From the NCBI RefSeq assembly GCF_022808865.1, contig NZ_JAKZLB010000005.1:124001-188000 (forward strand): a stretch of 64,000 bases of DNA, written 5' to 3'. Each line of letters starts with the position of its first letter. The stretch's first letter is position 1. The translations under genes and the position numbers were made by a program. The notes under the pieces were generated by a model. The model was not told the DNA's origin and made no database searches. It was given only the letters and a program-made list of their open reading frames with translations. The DNA comes from Geothrix oryzisoli. GTDB lineage: Bacteria > Acidobacteriota > Holophagae > Holophagales > Holophagaceae. Of this stretch, positions 26,624 through 34,954 are shown piece after piece.

Positions 26624-28723
26624 GTGCGCCTCAACGCCCTCGCCCTGTCCCTCGTCTCCGTGTTCGCCTTGCCCGCGCTGCGCGCGGACGAGGGCATGTG
26701 GACCTTCGACAACATCCCGGTGCAGCAGATCAAGGCGAAATATGGCGTGACCCTGGATGCCGCCTGGCTGAAGAACCTGCAGCTCGCCACGGTGCGCTTC
26801 CCCGGCGGCACGGGGGCCTTCGTGAGCCGCGACGGCCTGGTGGTGACGAACCATCACGTGGGCCGGAGCGCCATCGCCCAGGTGTCCACGGCCCAGGCCG
26901 ATCTGGTGAAGAACGGGTTCACCGCGGCCCGGCGGAGCCAGGAGATCAAGGTGCCGGGCCTGGAGCTGATGATGCTCGTCTCCATGAAGGATGTGACGGC
27001 GCGGGTGAACGGCGCCGTGAAGCCCGGCATGGCGGACCAGGAGGCCCTGGCGGCGCGGCTCAACGCCCTGGCGGACCTCCGCCGGACCGAGGAGGCGAAG
27101 ACCGGCCTCACCTGCGAGCCCGTCACCCTGTACCAGGGCGGCGAGTACTGGCTCTACCGCTACAAGAAGTTCGGCGACGTGCGGCTGGTCGCGGCGCCGG
27201 AGCTCCAGGTGGCGGCCTTTGGCGGCGACCCCGACAACTACACCTACCCCCGCCACAACCTGGATTTCTCCCTGTTCCGCGTCTACGAGGATGGGAAGCC
27301 CTACCGGCCCGAGGCCATCCTGCCCTTCAGCGCAAAGGGCGTGGCCATGGGCGAGCTGACCTTCATCTCGGGACATCCGGGCATCACCTACCGCCAGCAG
27401 ACCTACGCCCAGATGGCCTATGCCCGCGACATCGGCATCCCCTTCCAGCTCCACACTCTGGAGCGCCAGAAGCAGGCCCTCCAGGCCTTTTCGGCCACCT
27501 CACCCGAGGCGCGCCGCCTCGCCGCCGAGGCCATCTACGGCATCGAGAACGGTCACAAGCGGCTCAGCGGGCAGCTGCTGGGCCTGGCCAAGCCGGAGAA
27601 CCTGAAGAAGGTCGCGGCGGCTGAAGCCGCCCTGAAGGCGGCCGTGGCCAAGGATCCTGCCCTGCAGGCCCGCGTGGGGGAGAGCTGGGGCCGGGTGGCC
27701 CTGGCTGTGGAACGGCAGAAGGCACTGCTGAAGGAAGCCACCTACCTCGACAGCGGACGCGGGACCCTGGTGGGCCGGGTGGCCGCCCTGCGCCACGCCC
27801 TCACCCTGGTGCGGCTCGCGGACGAACTGGCCAAGCCCTCGGCTGAGCGGCTCAGCGAGTTCAGCGACGGCAACCTCAAGGCCACCCGGGCGCAGCTCCT
27901 CTCGCCCCGGCCCGTTCAGAAGCCCATCGACACCACCCTGCTGGCGGCCGGGCTGCAGGAGGCTCAGGACGAGCTGGGTGCGGAGCACCCCTTCGTGAAG
28001 GCGCTACTGGCCGGCCAGTCCCCGGAGGCCGTGGCCCAGGCCGCGGTGGCGGGCACGAAGCTGGATGACCCGGCCGTGCGGAAGGCGCTGGCCGAAGGAG
28101 GCAAGGCCGCGCTCGACGCCAGCACGGATCCCATGATCCTCCTGGCCAGGAAGGTCGATCCCTTCGGGCGCGCCATCCACCAGCGGCTGGAGGCGGAGGT
28201 CACCGGCGTCTTCAACGAGCACGGCGGGCGCATCGCCGAGGCCCGCTTCAAGGCCTTCGGCCGGGGCGTGTATCCCGATGCCACCTTCACCCTGCGGCTG
28301 GGCTACGGCCCTGTCGCCACCTATGCCAACGGCACGGGCACCCTGGCCCAGCCCTTCACGACGTTCATGGGCATGTACGACCGGCACCTGGGCTGGGGCG
28401 GCAATGCGGCGGCCGCGGAGCACGGGGCCTGGACCCTGCCGGAGCGCTGGCTCAAGCGGCAGTCGAAGCTGGACCTGACGACTCCCTTCAACTTCATCTA
28501 CGCCTGCGACACCGTGGGTGGCAACAGCGGCAGCCCCGTGGTGAACGTGAAGGGCGAGTTCGTGGGCATCAACTTCGACAGCGTGTTCGAAGGTCAGGGC
28601 GGCTACTACGTCTACGACCCCGACACCAAGCGCGCCGTCGCCACGGACGCCCGCGCCATCCTCGAGGCCCTGCGGAAGATCATGGACGCGGGGTACCTCG
28701 CGGACGAGTTGGTGGGAAAGTAG
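26624..28723 (+). CDS. S46 family dipeptidyl-peptidase (copy 3, unusual S1 residue)
   Basis: This 699-residue protein starts at GTG 26624 with GGAG upstream. It has a signal peptide (to about ALRA-DE) and the shared DEGMWTFDN mature start. The triad is His78 in VTNHHVGRS, the Asp of GGDPDNYTYPRH and Ser635 in GGNSGSPV. The segment after the serine, GEFVGINFDSVFEG, resembles DPP11 (NFDRVWE) more than DPP7. The key S1 position, however, is Ser653, neither the Gly of DPP7 nor the Arg of DPP11. A different side-chain preference is therefore possible. It is the most diverged of the three copies and is separated from copy 2 by a terminator-like hairpin. Confidence 0.92.
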   Translation: MRLNALALSLVSVFALPALRADEGMWTFDNIPVQQIKAKYGVTLDAAWLKNLQLATVRFPGGTGAFVSRDGLVVTNHHVGRSAIAQVSTAQADLVKNGFTAARRSQEIKVPGLELMMLVSMKDVTARVNGAVKPGMADQEALAARLNALADLRRTEEAKTGLTCEPVTLYQGGEYWLYRYKKFGDVRLVAAPELQVAAFGGDPDNYTYPRHNLDFSLFRVYEDGKPYRPEAILPFSAKGVAMGELTFISGHPGITYRQQTYAQMAYARDIGIPFQLHTLERQKQALQAFSATSPEARRLAAEAIYGIENGHKRLSGQLLGLAKPENLKKVAAAEAALKAAVAKDPALQARVGESWGRVALAVERQKALLKEATYLDSGRGTLVGRVAALRHALTLVRLADELAKPSAERLSEFSDGNLKATRAQLLSPRPVQKPIDTTLLAAGLQEAQDELGAEHPFVKALLAGQSPEAVAQAAVAGTKLDDPAVRKALAEGGKAALDASTDPMILLARKVDPFGRAIHQRLEAEVTGVFNEHGGRIAEARFKAFGRGVYPDATFTLRLGYGPVATYANGTGTLAQPFTTFMGMYDRHLGWGGNAAAAEHGAWTLPERWLKRQSKLDLTTPFNFIYACDTVGGNSGSPVVNVKGEFVGINFDSVFEGQGGYYVYDPDTKRAVATDARAILEALRKIMDAGYLADELVGK

Positions 28724-28726
28724 CCC

Positions 28727-29140
28727 ATGGACCTCTACCTCTCCTGCTCCCTCACCGGCGGACGCCAGGACCAGCCCGTGGTGGCGGCCCTCGTGGATCG
28801 GATGGAGGCCCTGGGCCACCGCGTGCTGACGGCCCACCTGGCCGACGCCTCCGCCATGGCCGCGGATGGGGGTCTGTCGCCCGAGGCTGTCTACGAGCGC
28901 GACACGGCCTGGCTCCGCGCCAGCGAGGCGGTGATCGCGGAGGTGAGCACGCCTTCCCACGGCGTGGGCTTCGAGATCGCCTACGCCCTGGAGCGCGGCA
29001 AGCCCGTGCTCTGCCTGGCCCGCGCAGGCGTCCGCGTCAGCAAGATGCTCACGGGCATCCGCCAGGAGAGTGTGGCCTTCCGGACCTACGGGGGCGTTGA
29101 CGAAGCCCTCGCACACCTGGACGCCTTCCTGGCGCGATAA
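28727..29140 (+). CDS. DNPH1-like nucleoside 2-deoxyribosyltransferase-fold hydrolase
   Basis: This 137-residue cytoplasmic protein of the nucleoside deoxyribosyltransferase superfamily is close in size and motifs to DNPH1/Rcl, which hydrolyses deoxynucleoside 5'-monophosphates. The N-terminal LYLSCSLTGGRQD forms the phosphate loop. YERDTAWLRASEAVIAEVS and SHGVGFEIAYAL supply the conserved Asp and Glu of the active site. It starts 3 bases after the third S46 gene, so translation may be coupled, though a functional link with peptidases is not obvious. A nucleotide-salvage or pool-cleaning role is inferred. Confidence 0.7.
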   Translation: MDLYLSCSLTGGRQDQPVVAALVDRMEALGHRVLTAHLADASAMAADGGLSPEAVYERDTAWLRASEAVIAEVSTPSHGVGFEIAYALERGKPVLCLARAGVRVSKMLTGIRQESVAFRTYGGVDEALAHLDAFLAR

Positions 29141-29166
29141 TCAGGCACGCACTTCCGGAGGACGCC

Positions 29167-30252
29167 ATGTCCGAGCCCGGCACCACCCGACGCGATCTCT
29201 TCAAGCTGGGGGCCGCCGCCGCGGCAGGCCTGGTCGCCACGCGCCTCGCGGCCCTGGAGGGCGCCCCGGCATCCATCGAGCCCGTGGCCCTGCATCCCGC
29301 GCCCCACGCGCCCTTCAATCCCGCCACGGCCGCGGCCATGCCCACGCGCAACCTGGGGCGCACGGGGCACAAGGTGGGGATCTTCAGCCTCGGTGGCCAG
29401 GCGGCCATCGAGAAGCCCCACAACGAGAAGGTGGCCATCCCCCTCATCGAGCGGGCCCTGGACCTCGGCGTGAACTACTGCGACACCTCCGCCCGCTATG
29501 GCGGCGAGGCCCGCTGGAGCGAGCAGTACTTCGGGCAGGTGATGAAGCGGCGGCGGCACGAGGCCTTCCTCGCCACCAAGACCCACGACCGCACGGCCGA
29601 CGGCTCGATGCGGCTGCTGGAGACCTCCCTCAAGCTGCTCCAGACCGACCATGTGGACCTCTGGCAGCTCCACGCCATGAGCTCCATGAAGGATGTGGAT
29701 GATGTCTGTGCCAAGGGCGGCGCCCTGGAGGCCTTCCAGAAGGCCCGCGACCAGAAGCTGGTGCGCTTCCTGGGCCTCAGCGGCCATACGGATCCGGATG
29801 TGCTGGCCGAGGCCATCCGCCGCTTCCCCTTCGACACGGTGCTCATGGCCTTCAACGCCGCCGACACCTGGCACCTGCCCTTCAAGAAGACCCTGCTGCC
29901 CCTGGCCGTGGAGAAGGAGATGGGCATCATCGGCATGAAGATCCCCGCCCGCGGCCGCATCCTGGCCGGTGTGCAGCCGCCGCCCCCCGAGCAGCGGCGC
30001 GGTACCGCAAAGCACGACCGCCCCGGCACCCTCACCATCAAAGAGGCCATGCGCTACACCTTGAGCCATCCCGTGAGCACCATCATCATCGGCGTGGACA
30101 ACGTGGCCCAGCTCGAAGAGAACGTCCGCATCGCGGGGGAGTTCCTGCCCCTGAATCAGGCTCAGCTGGTCGCCCTTGAACAGAAGGTGAAGCCCGTCTA
30201 TGGACAGGCCTCGTGGTACAAGCGCGACGCGCCGGCGAATCCGGAGAAATGA
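29167..30252 (+). CDS. Aldo/keto reductase with twin-arginine signal
   Basis: This 361-residue protein has a Tat signal, TTRRDLFKLG, followed by an alanine-rich hydrophobic segment, so a folded, cofactor-loaded enzyme should be exported to the periplasm. The catalytic tetrad of aldo/keto reductases is visible: Asp and Tyr in YCDTSARYGGE, Lys in LATKTHDR and His in DLWQLHAMSS. The TIM-barrel core runs from about residue 60 to 310. The substrate is unknown. Exported Tat members of this family with a C-terminal extension are common in Acidobacteriota and Planctomycetes; this statement is from general knowledge. Confidence 0.85.
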   Translation: MSEPGTTRRDLFKLGAAAAAGLVATRLAALEGAPASIEPVALHPAPHAPFNPATAAAMPTRNLGRTGHKVGIFSLGGQAAIEKPHNEKVAIPLIERALDLGVNYCDTSARYGGEARWSEQYFGQVMKRRRHEAFLATKTHDRTADGSMRLLETSLKLLQTDHVDLWQLHAMSSMKDVDDVCAKGGALEAFQKARDQKLVRFLGLSGHTDPDVLAEAIRRFPFDTVLMAFNAADTWHLPFKKTLLPLAVEKEMGIIGMKIPARGRILAGVQPPPPEQRRGTAKHDRPGTLTIKEAMRYTLSHPVSTIIIGVDNVAQLEENVRIAGEFLPLNQAQLVALEQKVKPVYGQASWYKRDAPANPEK

Positions 30253-30461
30253 GAAAGGAACCCTGAGCCACCGATGACCCCGGATGGGCCGCGGTCACCC
30301 GGACATGCCGTCGAGGTCGCCCGAAGGCAACCGCCAAGATGCCCCGGTGGACCGGTGGTGATCCCACCTCCCAGCGGTTTGCCGAGTTCAAGGTCAGGTC
30401 TGCAACCCGGGCGGCATGCTCCGGAAGGTTCGCCCGAATGCCAGGGCAGTAGAATGGCCTC

Positions 30462-31037
30462 ATGACTCCCCACAAGCCTTCCCTTGATGATCTCGTGGCT
30501 GTTTTGTCGCGCACCCCCGCCAGCCTGTCAGCCCTGCTTGGGGGATTGCCCCAGGCCCTGGTCACCGCCACCGAAGGCGGCGCCACATGGTCTCCATATG
30601 ATGTGATGGGCCACCTGATTTACGGCGAACGCGCCAACTGGATCCCCCGCGCACGGCACATCCTCGCGGGCGAGACCCGCCCCTTCGAGCCATTTGACCG
30701 AACGGCTCAATTCAATCAGAGCCAAGGCAAGCCGCTGTCCGAGCTGCTCCAGACATTCGAAGGGCTCAGGCGGGACAATATGGCCACCCTCCTGGGCATG
30801 AACCTCAGGGAAACGGACTTCGACCGGACCGGGCTTCATCCTGAACTCGGTGAGGTCACCCTGGGCCAGCTCCTGGCCACTTGGGCTGTGCATGACCTGG
30901 ACCATCTCGGCCAAATCGCCCGAACGCTCGCCAAGGTACACACCCGGGCGGTGGGCCCCTGGGGGCGCTACCTCTCGATTTTGAAGGATCGTCAGCCCGA
31001 GTCCGCCTCACCTCAGCCCGGGTTGAACAGGACCTGA
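30462..31037 (+). CDS. DinB-like metal-binding four-helix protein
   Basis: This 191-residue cytoplasmic protein has the DinB/YfiT fold. Three histidines expected to bind a metal are at VMGHLIYGE, in WAVHDLDH and at the last His of that segment. The C-terminal LATWAVHDLDHLGQIAR is the family hallmark. These proteins often act as bacillithiol- or mycothiol-type thiol transferases, or have unknown roles. The base composition of this gene and the next is visibly less GC-rich than its neighbours. An intergenic stretch of 209 bases (30253-30461) with no recognisable gene precedes it. Confidence 0.7.
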   Translation: MTPHKPSLDDLVAVLSRTPASLSALLGGLPQALVTATEGGATWSPYDVMGHLIYGERANWIPRARHILAGETRPFEPFDRTAQFNQSQGKPLSELLQTFEGLRRDNMATLLGMNLRETDFDRTGLHPELGEVTLGQLLATWAVHDLDHLGQIARTLAKVHTRAVGPWGRYLSILKDRQPESASPQPGLNRT

Positions 31038-31131
31038 TCGTTCGCGGCAGCGGATAACGGCGCAAGGGTCCAGTCCGCCGAGCTTCCTTTCTAAGGCATC
31101 CCAGAACACCATCACGCCACGAGACGCCACC

Positions 31132-31482
31132 ATGCCCCCACGCGATATCTCAAAGCTGCTTTTCACGACGGTCTATCCGCTCTATGTGCAAAAAGCCGAA
31201 CGGAAGCATCGGACCAAGGAAGAGGTGGACACGATCATCTGCTGGCTGACGGGCTACAGCCGCGAACAGCTCCGCCACCACACAGCGGTCCAAATCGATT
31301 TCCAGACCTTTTTCGACCAGGCCCCGGCGATCCATCCAAACAGGGCTCACATCAAGGGGGTCGTCTGCGGCATTCGCGTCGAAGACATTCAAGATCCCAT
31401 CACGCAGAAAATCAGGTATCTCGACAAGCTCATTGACGAGCTCGCCAAGGGCAAATCAATGGACAAGATCCTGCGCCAGTGA
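31132..31482 (+). CDS. DUF2200 family protein
   Basis: This 116-residue protein of the DUF2200 family has no known function. The family is recognised by VYPLYVQKAERK, the central CWLTGYSREQL, GVVCGIRVEDIQDPITQKI and the ending LIDELAKGKSMDKIL. No signal peptide or membrane segment is present, so it should be cytoplasmic. The gene is clearly AT-richer than the surrounding ones and is flanked by the similarly composed DinB-like gene, so both may have been acquired together. No promoter can be assigned in the short preceding gap. Confidence 0.75.
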   Translation: MPPRDISKLLFTTVYPLYVQKAERKHRTKEEVDTIICWLTGYSREQLRHHTAVQIDFQTFFDQAPAIHPNRAHIKGVVCGIRVEDIQDPITQKIRYLDKLIDELAKGKSMDKILRQ

Positions 31483-31554
31483 ACCCAGCCTCCGATCTCT
31501 GGGCGCCATCTCCTCCCGCTAGACTGCCTTCGATGGTTTTTGAGCGAGGGCGCG

Positions 31555-32412
31555 ATGCGTGAGAGACCTCTGGCGGCACCGGACAGTACGGCGGTTCGGG
31601 TGGCGTTGTGGCGGGCGCTGCACCTGGAGGTGGATGGGGCGCCGCCGGTGTTCCGGGACGAGGTGGGGCTGCGGCTGGCGGCGCCGGAGGCGGGCTGGCG
31701 GGAGCGGCCGGACATGGGGCCGTTCACGCGGCCCTTCCGGGCGTCCATCGTGGCCCGGGCGCGGTTCATCGAGGACTGGGTCGAGGAGCAAGCCGCCGGG
31801 GGCGTGGCGCAGGTTGTGTTCCTGGGCGCGGGGCTGGATACCTTCGCCCAGCGCCGGGCCGACCTGACCTCCCACATGACCGTCTTCGAGGTGGACCAGC
31901 CTGGGCCCCAGGCCTGGAAGCGCCAGCGGCTGCTGGACCTCGGCTTCGGCATCCCGGCTTGGCTGCGGCTCGTGCCCGTGGACTTCGAAGCCGGCGACGG
32001 CGAGTGGGAGCGGCTGGTGGCGGCGGGCTTCGACCCGCGTCGGCCGGCGGTGGTGGCTTCCACCGGCGTGAGCATGTACCTCACCCGGAAGGCCGTCGCG
32101 GCGATGCTGGGCCGGGTCGCGGCCCTGGCGCCGGGCTCCACGCTGGTGATGTCCTTCCTGGTACCCCTGGACATGGCTGCTCCCGAAGTGCGCCCCGGCA
32201 TGGTGCGGGCCATGGAGGGCGCGCGGGCCAGCGGCACGCCCTTCCTCAGCTTCTTCGAGCCGCCGGAGCTGGTGGCCCTCGCCCGCGCCGCCGGGTTCCG
32301 CGAGGCCCGGCACGTGTCGTCCGGCCTGCTGGCCCAGCGCTACTTCACCGGTCGCACCGACGGCCTCCGCCCCCCGGATCCCGCCGAAGAGCTGCTGGTG
32401 GCGACCACCTGA
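31555..32412 (+). CDS. Class I SAM-dependent methyltransferase (LCM/TIGR00027 family)
   Basis: This ~285-residue cytoplasmic methyltransferase of the leucine-carboxyl-methyltransferase-like family is common as small O-methyltransferases in bacteria. The SAM-binding glycine motif is VVFLGAGLDTFAQR, followed by the acidic VFEVDQPGPQAWKRQRL. The ASTGVSMYLTRKAV segment is also typical. The substrate is unknown. The ATG at 31555 with GAGGG before it was chosen; an upstream TTG at 31540 is in frame. GC content returns to the window's usual high value here, in contrast to the two preceding genes. Confidence 0.78.
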   Translation: MRERPLAAPDSTAVRVALWRALHLEVDGAPPVFRDEVGLRLAAPEAGWRERPDMGPFTRPFRASIVARARFIEDWVEEQAAGGVAQVVFLGAGLDTFAQRRADLTSHMTVFEVDQPGPQAWKRQRLLDLGFGIPAWLRLVPVDFEAGDGEWERLVAAGFDPRRPAVVASTGVSMYLTRKAVAAMLGRVAALAPGSTLVMSFLVPLDMAAPEVRPGMVRAMEGARASGTPFLSFFEPPELVALARAAGFREARHVSSGLLAQRYFTGRTDGLRPPDPAEELLVATT

Positions 32413-32443
32413 CGGCCATTCCGGACCCTTCGGCCCGGGCGTC

Positions 32444-33697
32444 TCAGCCCCCGTTCCGCTCCGCCCCCTGGGCGTGGAACAGCGTCCGGGCGCTCTGCCT
32501 CCAGGCCGGCAGGCGCAGCGCGAACACCAGACCGCCCAGCAGGCAGCCGGCGCCGCCCAGGGCCACGGTGAGGGGCGCCCCGAGGCGGTGCGCCAGGGTG
32601 CCGCCGAGGAGGGCGCCGATGGGGGCCATGCCCATGAACATCATCGAGTAGACGGACATGACCCGGCCCCGGAGGACATCCGGGACCATCATCTGGATGA
32701 GGGTGTTGCTGGAGGCCATCTGCACGATCATGCCGAAGCCCACGGGCAGCATGAGGAGCACGGAGAGCGGGAAGGCCCGCGACAGGGAGAAGGCGATGAG
32801 GGCCGCACCGAACCCTGACGCGCAGGCGGCGATCCACGCGCCGAGGCCCTTCGGGCTGGGCCGCATCGCCAGGATCACGGCCCCGGCCAGGGCGCCCATG
32901 CCGGAAGCGCCCATGAGGGTGCCCAGGGCTTTGGCCCCGCCGTGGAGGATCTGGCCCGCGAAGATCGGCATGAGCACGCTGTAGGGCATCCCCAGGAGGC
33001 TCACCAGGCCCAGCAGCAGGAGCAGGTCCCGGACGGGGCGGGTCCGGCGGACGTACCGGAACCCCTCGAGGATCGAGTGGCCGCTCGGCGAAGGCCGGCT
33101 GGGGGCGGGCTCGAGGTGCATGGCCAGCAGCCCGGCGATGACCGCGAGGTAGCTCACGCTGTTGATGAGGAAGCACCAGCCTTCGCCGACGGAGGCCACC
33201 AGCACACCGGCCACGGCGGGCCCCAGGATGCGCGCCCCGTTGAACATGGAGGAGTTCAGGGCGATGGCGTTCATCAGGTCGGTCCGCCCGACGGTCTGGG
33301 CCACGAAGACCTGGCGGGCCGGGATGTCGAAGGCGTTCACGAGGCCCAGCAGCAGCGAGGTGGTGATGATGTGCCACAGGTGGACGTGGCCCGTGAGCGT
33401 CAGGATCGCGAGGATGAGCGTCAGGCCCATGGAGGCGCTCTGGGTGATGACGATCAGCGTGTGGGGCTTCATGTGGTCGGCGGCCAGGCCGCCCACCGTG
33501 GCCAGGAGGAACACCGGGATCTGCCCGGCGAAAGCCACGAGGCCCAGCATGGAGGCCTGGCCCGTGAGCCGGTACACCAGCCAGGACTGGGCCACGGTCT
33601 GCATCCAGGTGCCGATGAGCGAGATCAGCTGGCCCGAGAAGAAGAGGCGGTAGTTGCGGTAGCGGAGGGCGCGGAGGGCGTCGGGGAGGCCGGGCAT
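32444..33697 (-). CDS. MFS exporter (EntS-like, MFS_3 family)
   Basis: This 417-residue inner-membrane protein has twelve predicted helices. The start ALRYRNYRLFFSGQLISLIGTW is typical of the MFS_3 group, which includes the enterobactin exporter EntS. Other conserved segments are the loop GGLAADHM and the NAFDIPARQVFVAQ and DLMNAIALNSSMFNGARILGP signatures. It probably exports a small molecule by proton antiport. The nearest genes give no clear substrate. It is convergent with the methyltransferase and lies 43 bases upstream, in transcription order, of no other gene; the ABC cluster behind it is read in the same direction. Confidence 0.85.
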   Translation of the reverse strand: MPGLPDALRALRYRNYRLFFSGQLISLIGTWMQTVAQSWLVYRLTGQASMLGLVAFAGQIPVFLLATVGGLAADHMKPHTLIVITQSASMGLTLILAILTLTGHVHLWHIITTSLLLGLVNAFDIPARQVFVAQTVGRTDLMNAIALNSSMFNGARILGPAVAGVLVASVGEGWCFLINSVSYLAVIAGLLAMHLEPAPSRPSPSGHSILEGFRYVRRTRPVRDLLLLLGLVSLLGMPYSVLMPIFAGQILHGGAKALGTLMGASGMGALAGAVILAMRPSPKGLGAWIAACASGFGAALIAFSLSRAFPLSVLLMLPVGFGMIVQMASSNTLIQMMVPDVLRGRVMSVYSMMFMGMAPIGALLGGTLAHRLGAPLTVALGGAGCLLGGLVFALRLPAWRQSARTLFHAQGAERNGG

Positions 33698-33740
33698 GGC
33701 CCGATTCTACCGGGTGCCTCGGGGGCGGTCGGCGCGGGAG

Positions 33741-34952
33741 CTACTCCGCCCGCAGGGCCTCGATGGGATCCAGGGAGGCGGCCTTTCTCGCGGGGAGCAC
33801 GCCGGCGGCGGCGCCCACGACGAGGGTCACCAGGAGGGCGGCGGCCACGGCTTCGGGCGGCGTAGCCAGGGGCAGGCCGGGCACCAGCAGGCGGAGGAGG
33901 GCCTGAACCAGGCCGCCGAGGGCGAGGCCGCCGAGCCCTCCGCCCACGGCCAGCAGCACCGCCTCCAGGAAGAAGAGGGCCTGGACCGTCGGGCCGTCCA
34001 CGCCCAGGGCCCGGAGGAGGCCGATCTCGGCGGTGCGCTCGTGTACGGAGATCCACAGCACCGTCAGGATCCCCATGGCGCCCACCACGAGGGAGATGGC
34101 GGCGATGGCGGTGACGGCCAGGGTCACGATGCCGATCACGCGTCCGAAGACCTCCAGCATCTCGGTCTGCGTGGTGAGGGTGAAGTCCTCCTCGCCGCGG
34201 TGCCGGGCCATGAGGGTGGCCTTGATCTGGCCCGTCAGGGCGGGGATGCCCTCGCTGGTGGCGGCCAGAAGGTCGATCTCCTGCAGCTCCGCCAGGTTGA
34301 ACAGGCCCATGGCCGTGCCCACGGGGATGTAGGCGGTGTCGTCCAGATCGAAGCCCAGCAGCTGGCCCTTGGGCTCCATGACTCCGATGACGACGAGGCT
34401 CTCGGAGCCGATGCGGATCCGCTGGCCCAGGGGCGAGGCGCTGCCGAAGATCTCCCGGGCCAGCTTGGGTCCCAGCACCGCCAGGGAGGCTCGGCGCCCG
34501 GGGTCCAGGGGCGGGAGGAAGCTGCCCTGGGCCGTGCCGACGCCCCAGGCGCGGGGCAGCTCGTGGTTGACGCCGTAGATGTAGACGCTGCGCCCCCGTC
34601 CGCCCGCCTCCACCCGCCCCTGGCCCATGGCGACCGGGATCACGGCCTCCACGCCCGGCAGGCGGCGGAGGGCCTCCGCGTCCTCCGGCGTGAGCAGGTG
34701 GGTGGTGCCGCCGAACACGCCGGGCAGGCCCATGGTCTTCACCTTGCCGGGATTGATGGCCAGCAGGTTGGTGCCGAACTGGCTGAACTGGGACACGATG
34801 TACCGCCGCGTGCCCTCCCCCAGCGATGTCAGCAGCACCACGGCGGCCACGCCGATGCCCACGCCCAGCACCGAGAGGGCGGACCGGAGCCGGTGGCCGG
34901 CCACGGCCCCGAGGGCGAAGCGGAGGAGCTCGGCGGAGGGCAGCAGGGGCAT
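33741..34952 (-). CDS. MacB-like ABC transporter permease
   Basis: This 403-residue permease has one N-terminal helix (LRSALSVLGVGIGVAAVVLL), a periplasmic MacB-type domain and three C-terminal helices around ISVHERTAEIGLLRALGVDG. It ends DPIEALRAE. The ATG at 34952 follows GGAGG inside the end of the preceding gene, and only 2 bases separate the two. The reading frame stays open far upstream, but that part is antisense or overlapping noise over the next genes. It is the last gene of an adaptor-ATPase-permease-permease operon. Confidence 0.88.
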   Translation of the reverse strand: MPLLPSAELLRFALGAVAGHRLRSALSVLGVGIGVAAVVLLTSLGEGTRRYIVSQFSQFGTNLLAINPGKVKTMGLPGVFGGTTHLLTPEDAEALRRLPGVEAVIPVAMGQGRVEAGGRGRSVYIYGVNHELPRAWGVGTAQGSFLPPLDPGRRASLAVLGPKLAREIFGSASPLGQRIRIGSESLVVIGVMEPKGQLLGFDLDDTAYIPVGTAMGLFNLAELQEIDLLAATSEGIPALTGQIKATLMARHRGEEDFTLTTQTEMLEVFGRVIGIVTLAVTAIAAISLVVGAMGILTVLWISVHERTAEIGLLRALGVDGPTVQALFFLEAVLLAVGGGLGGLALGGLVQALLRLLVPGLPLATPPEAVAAALLVTLVVGAAAGVLPARKAASLDPIEALRAE

Positions 34953-34954
34953 CC

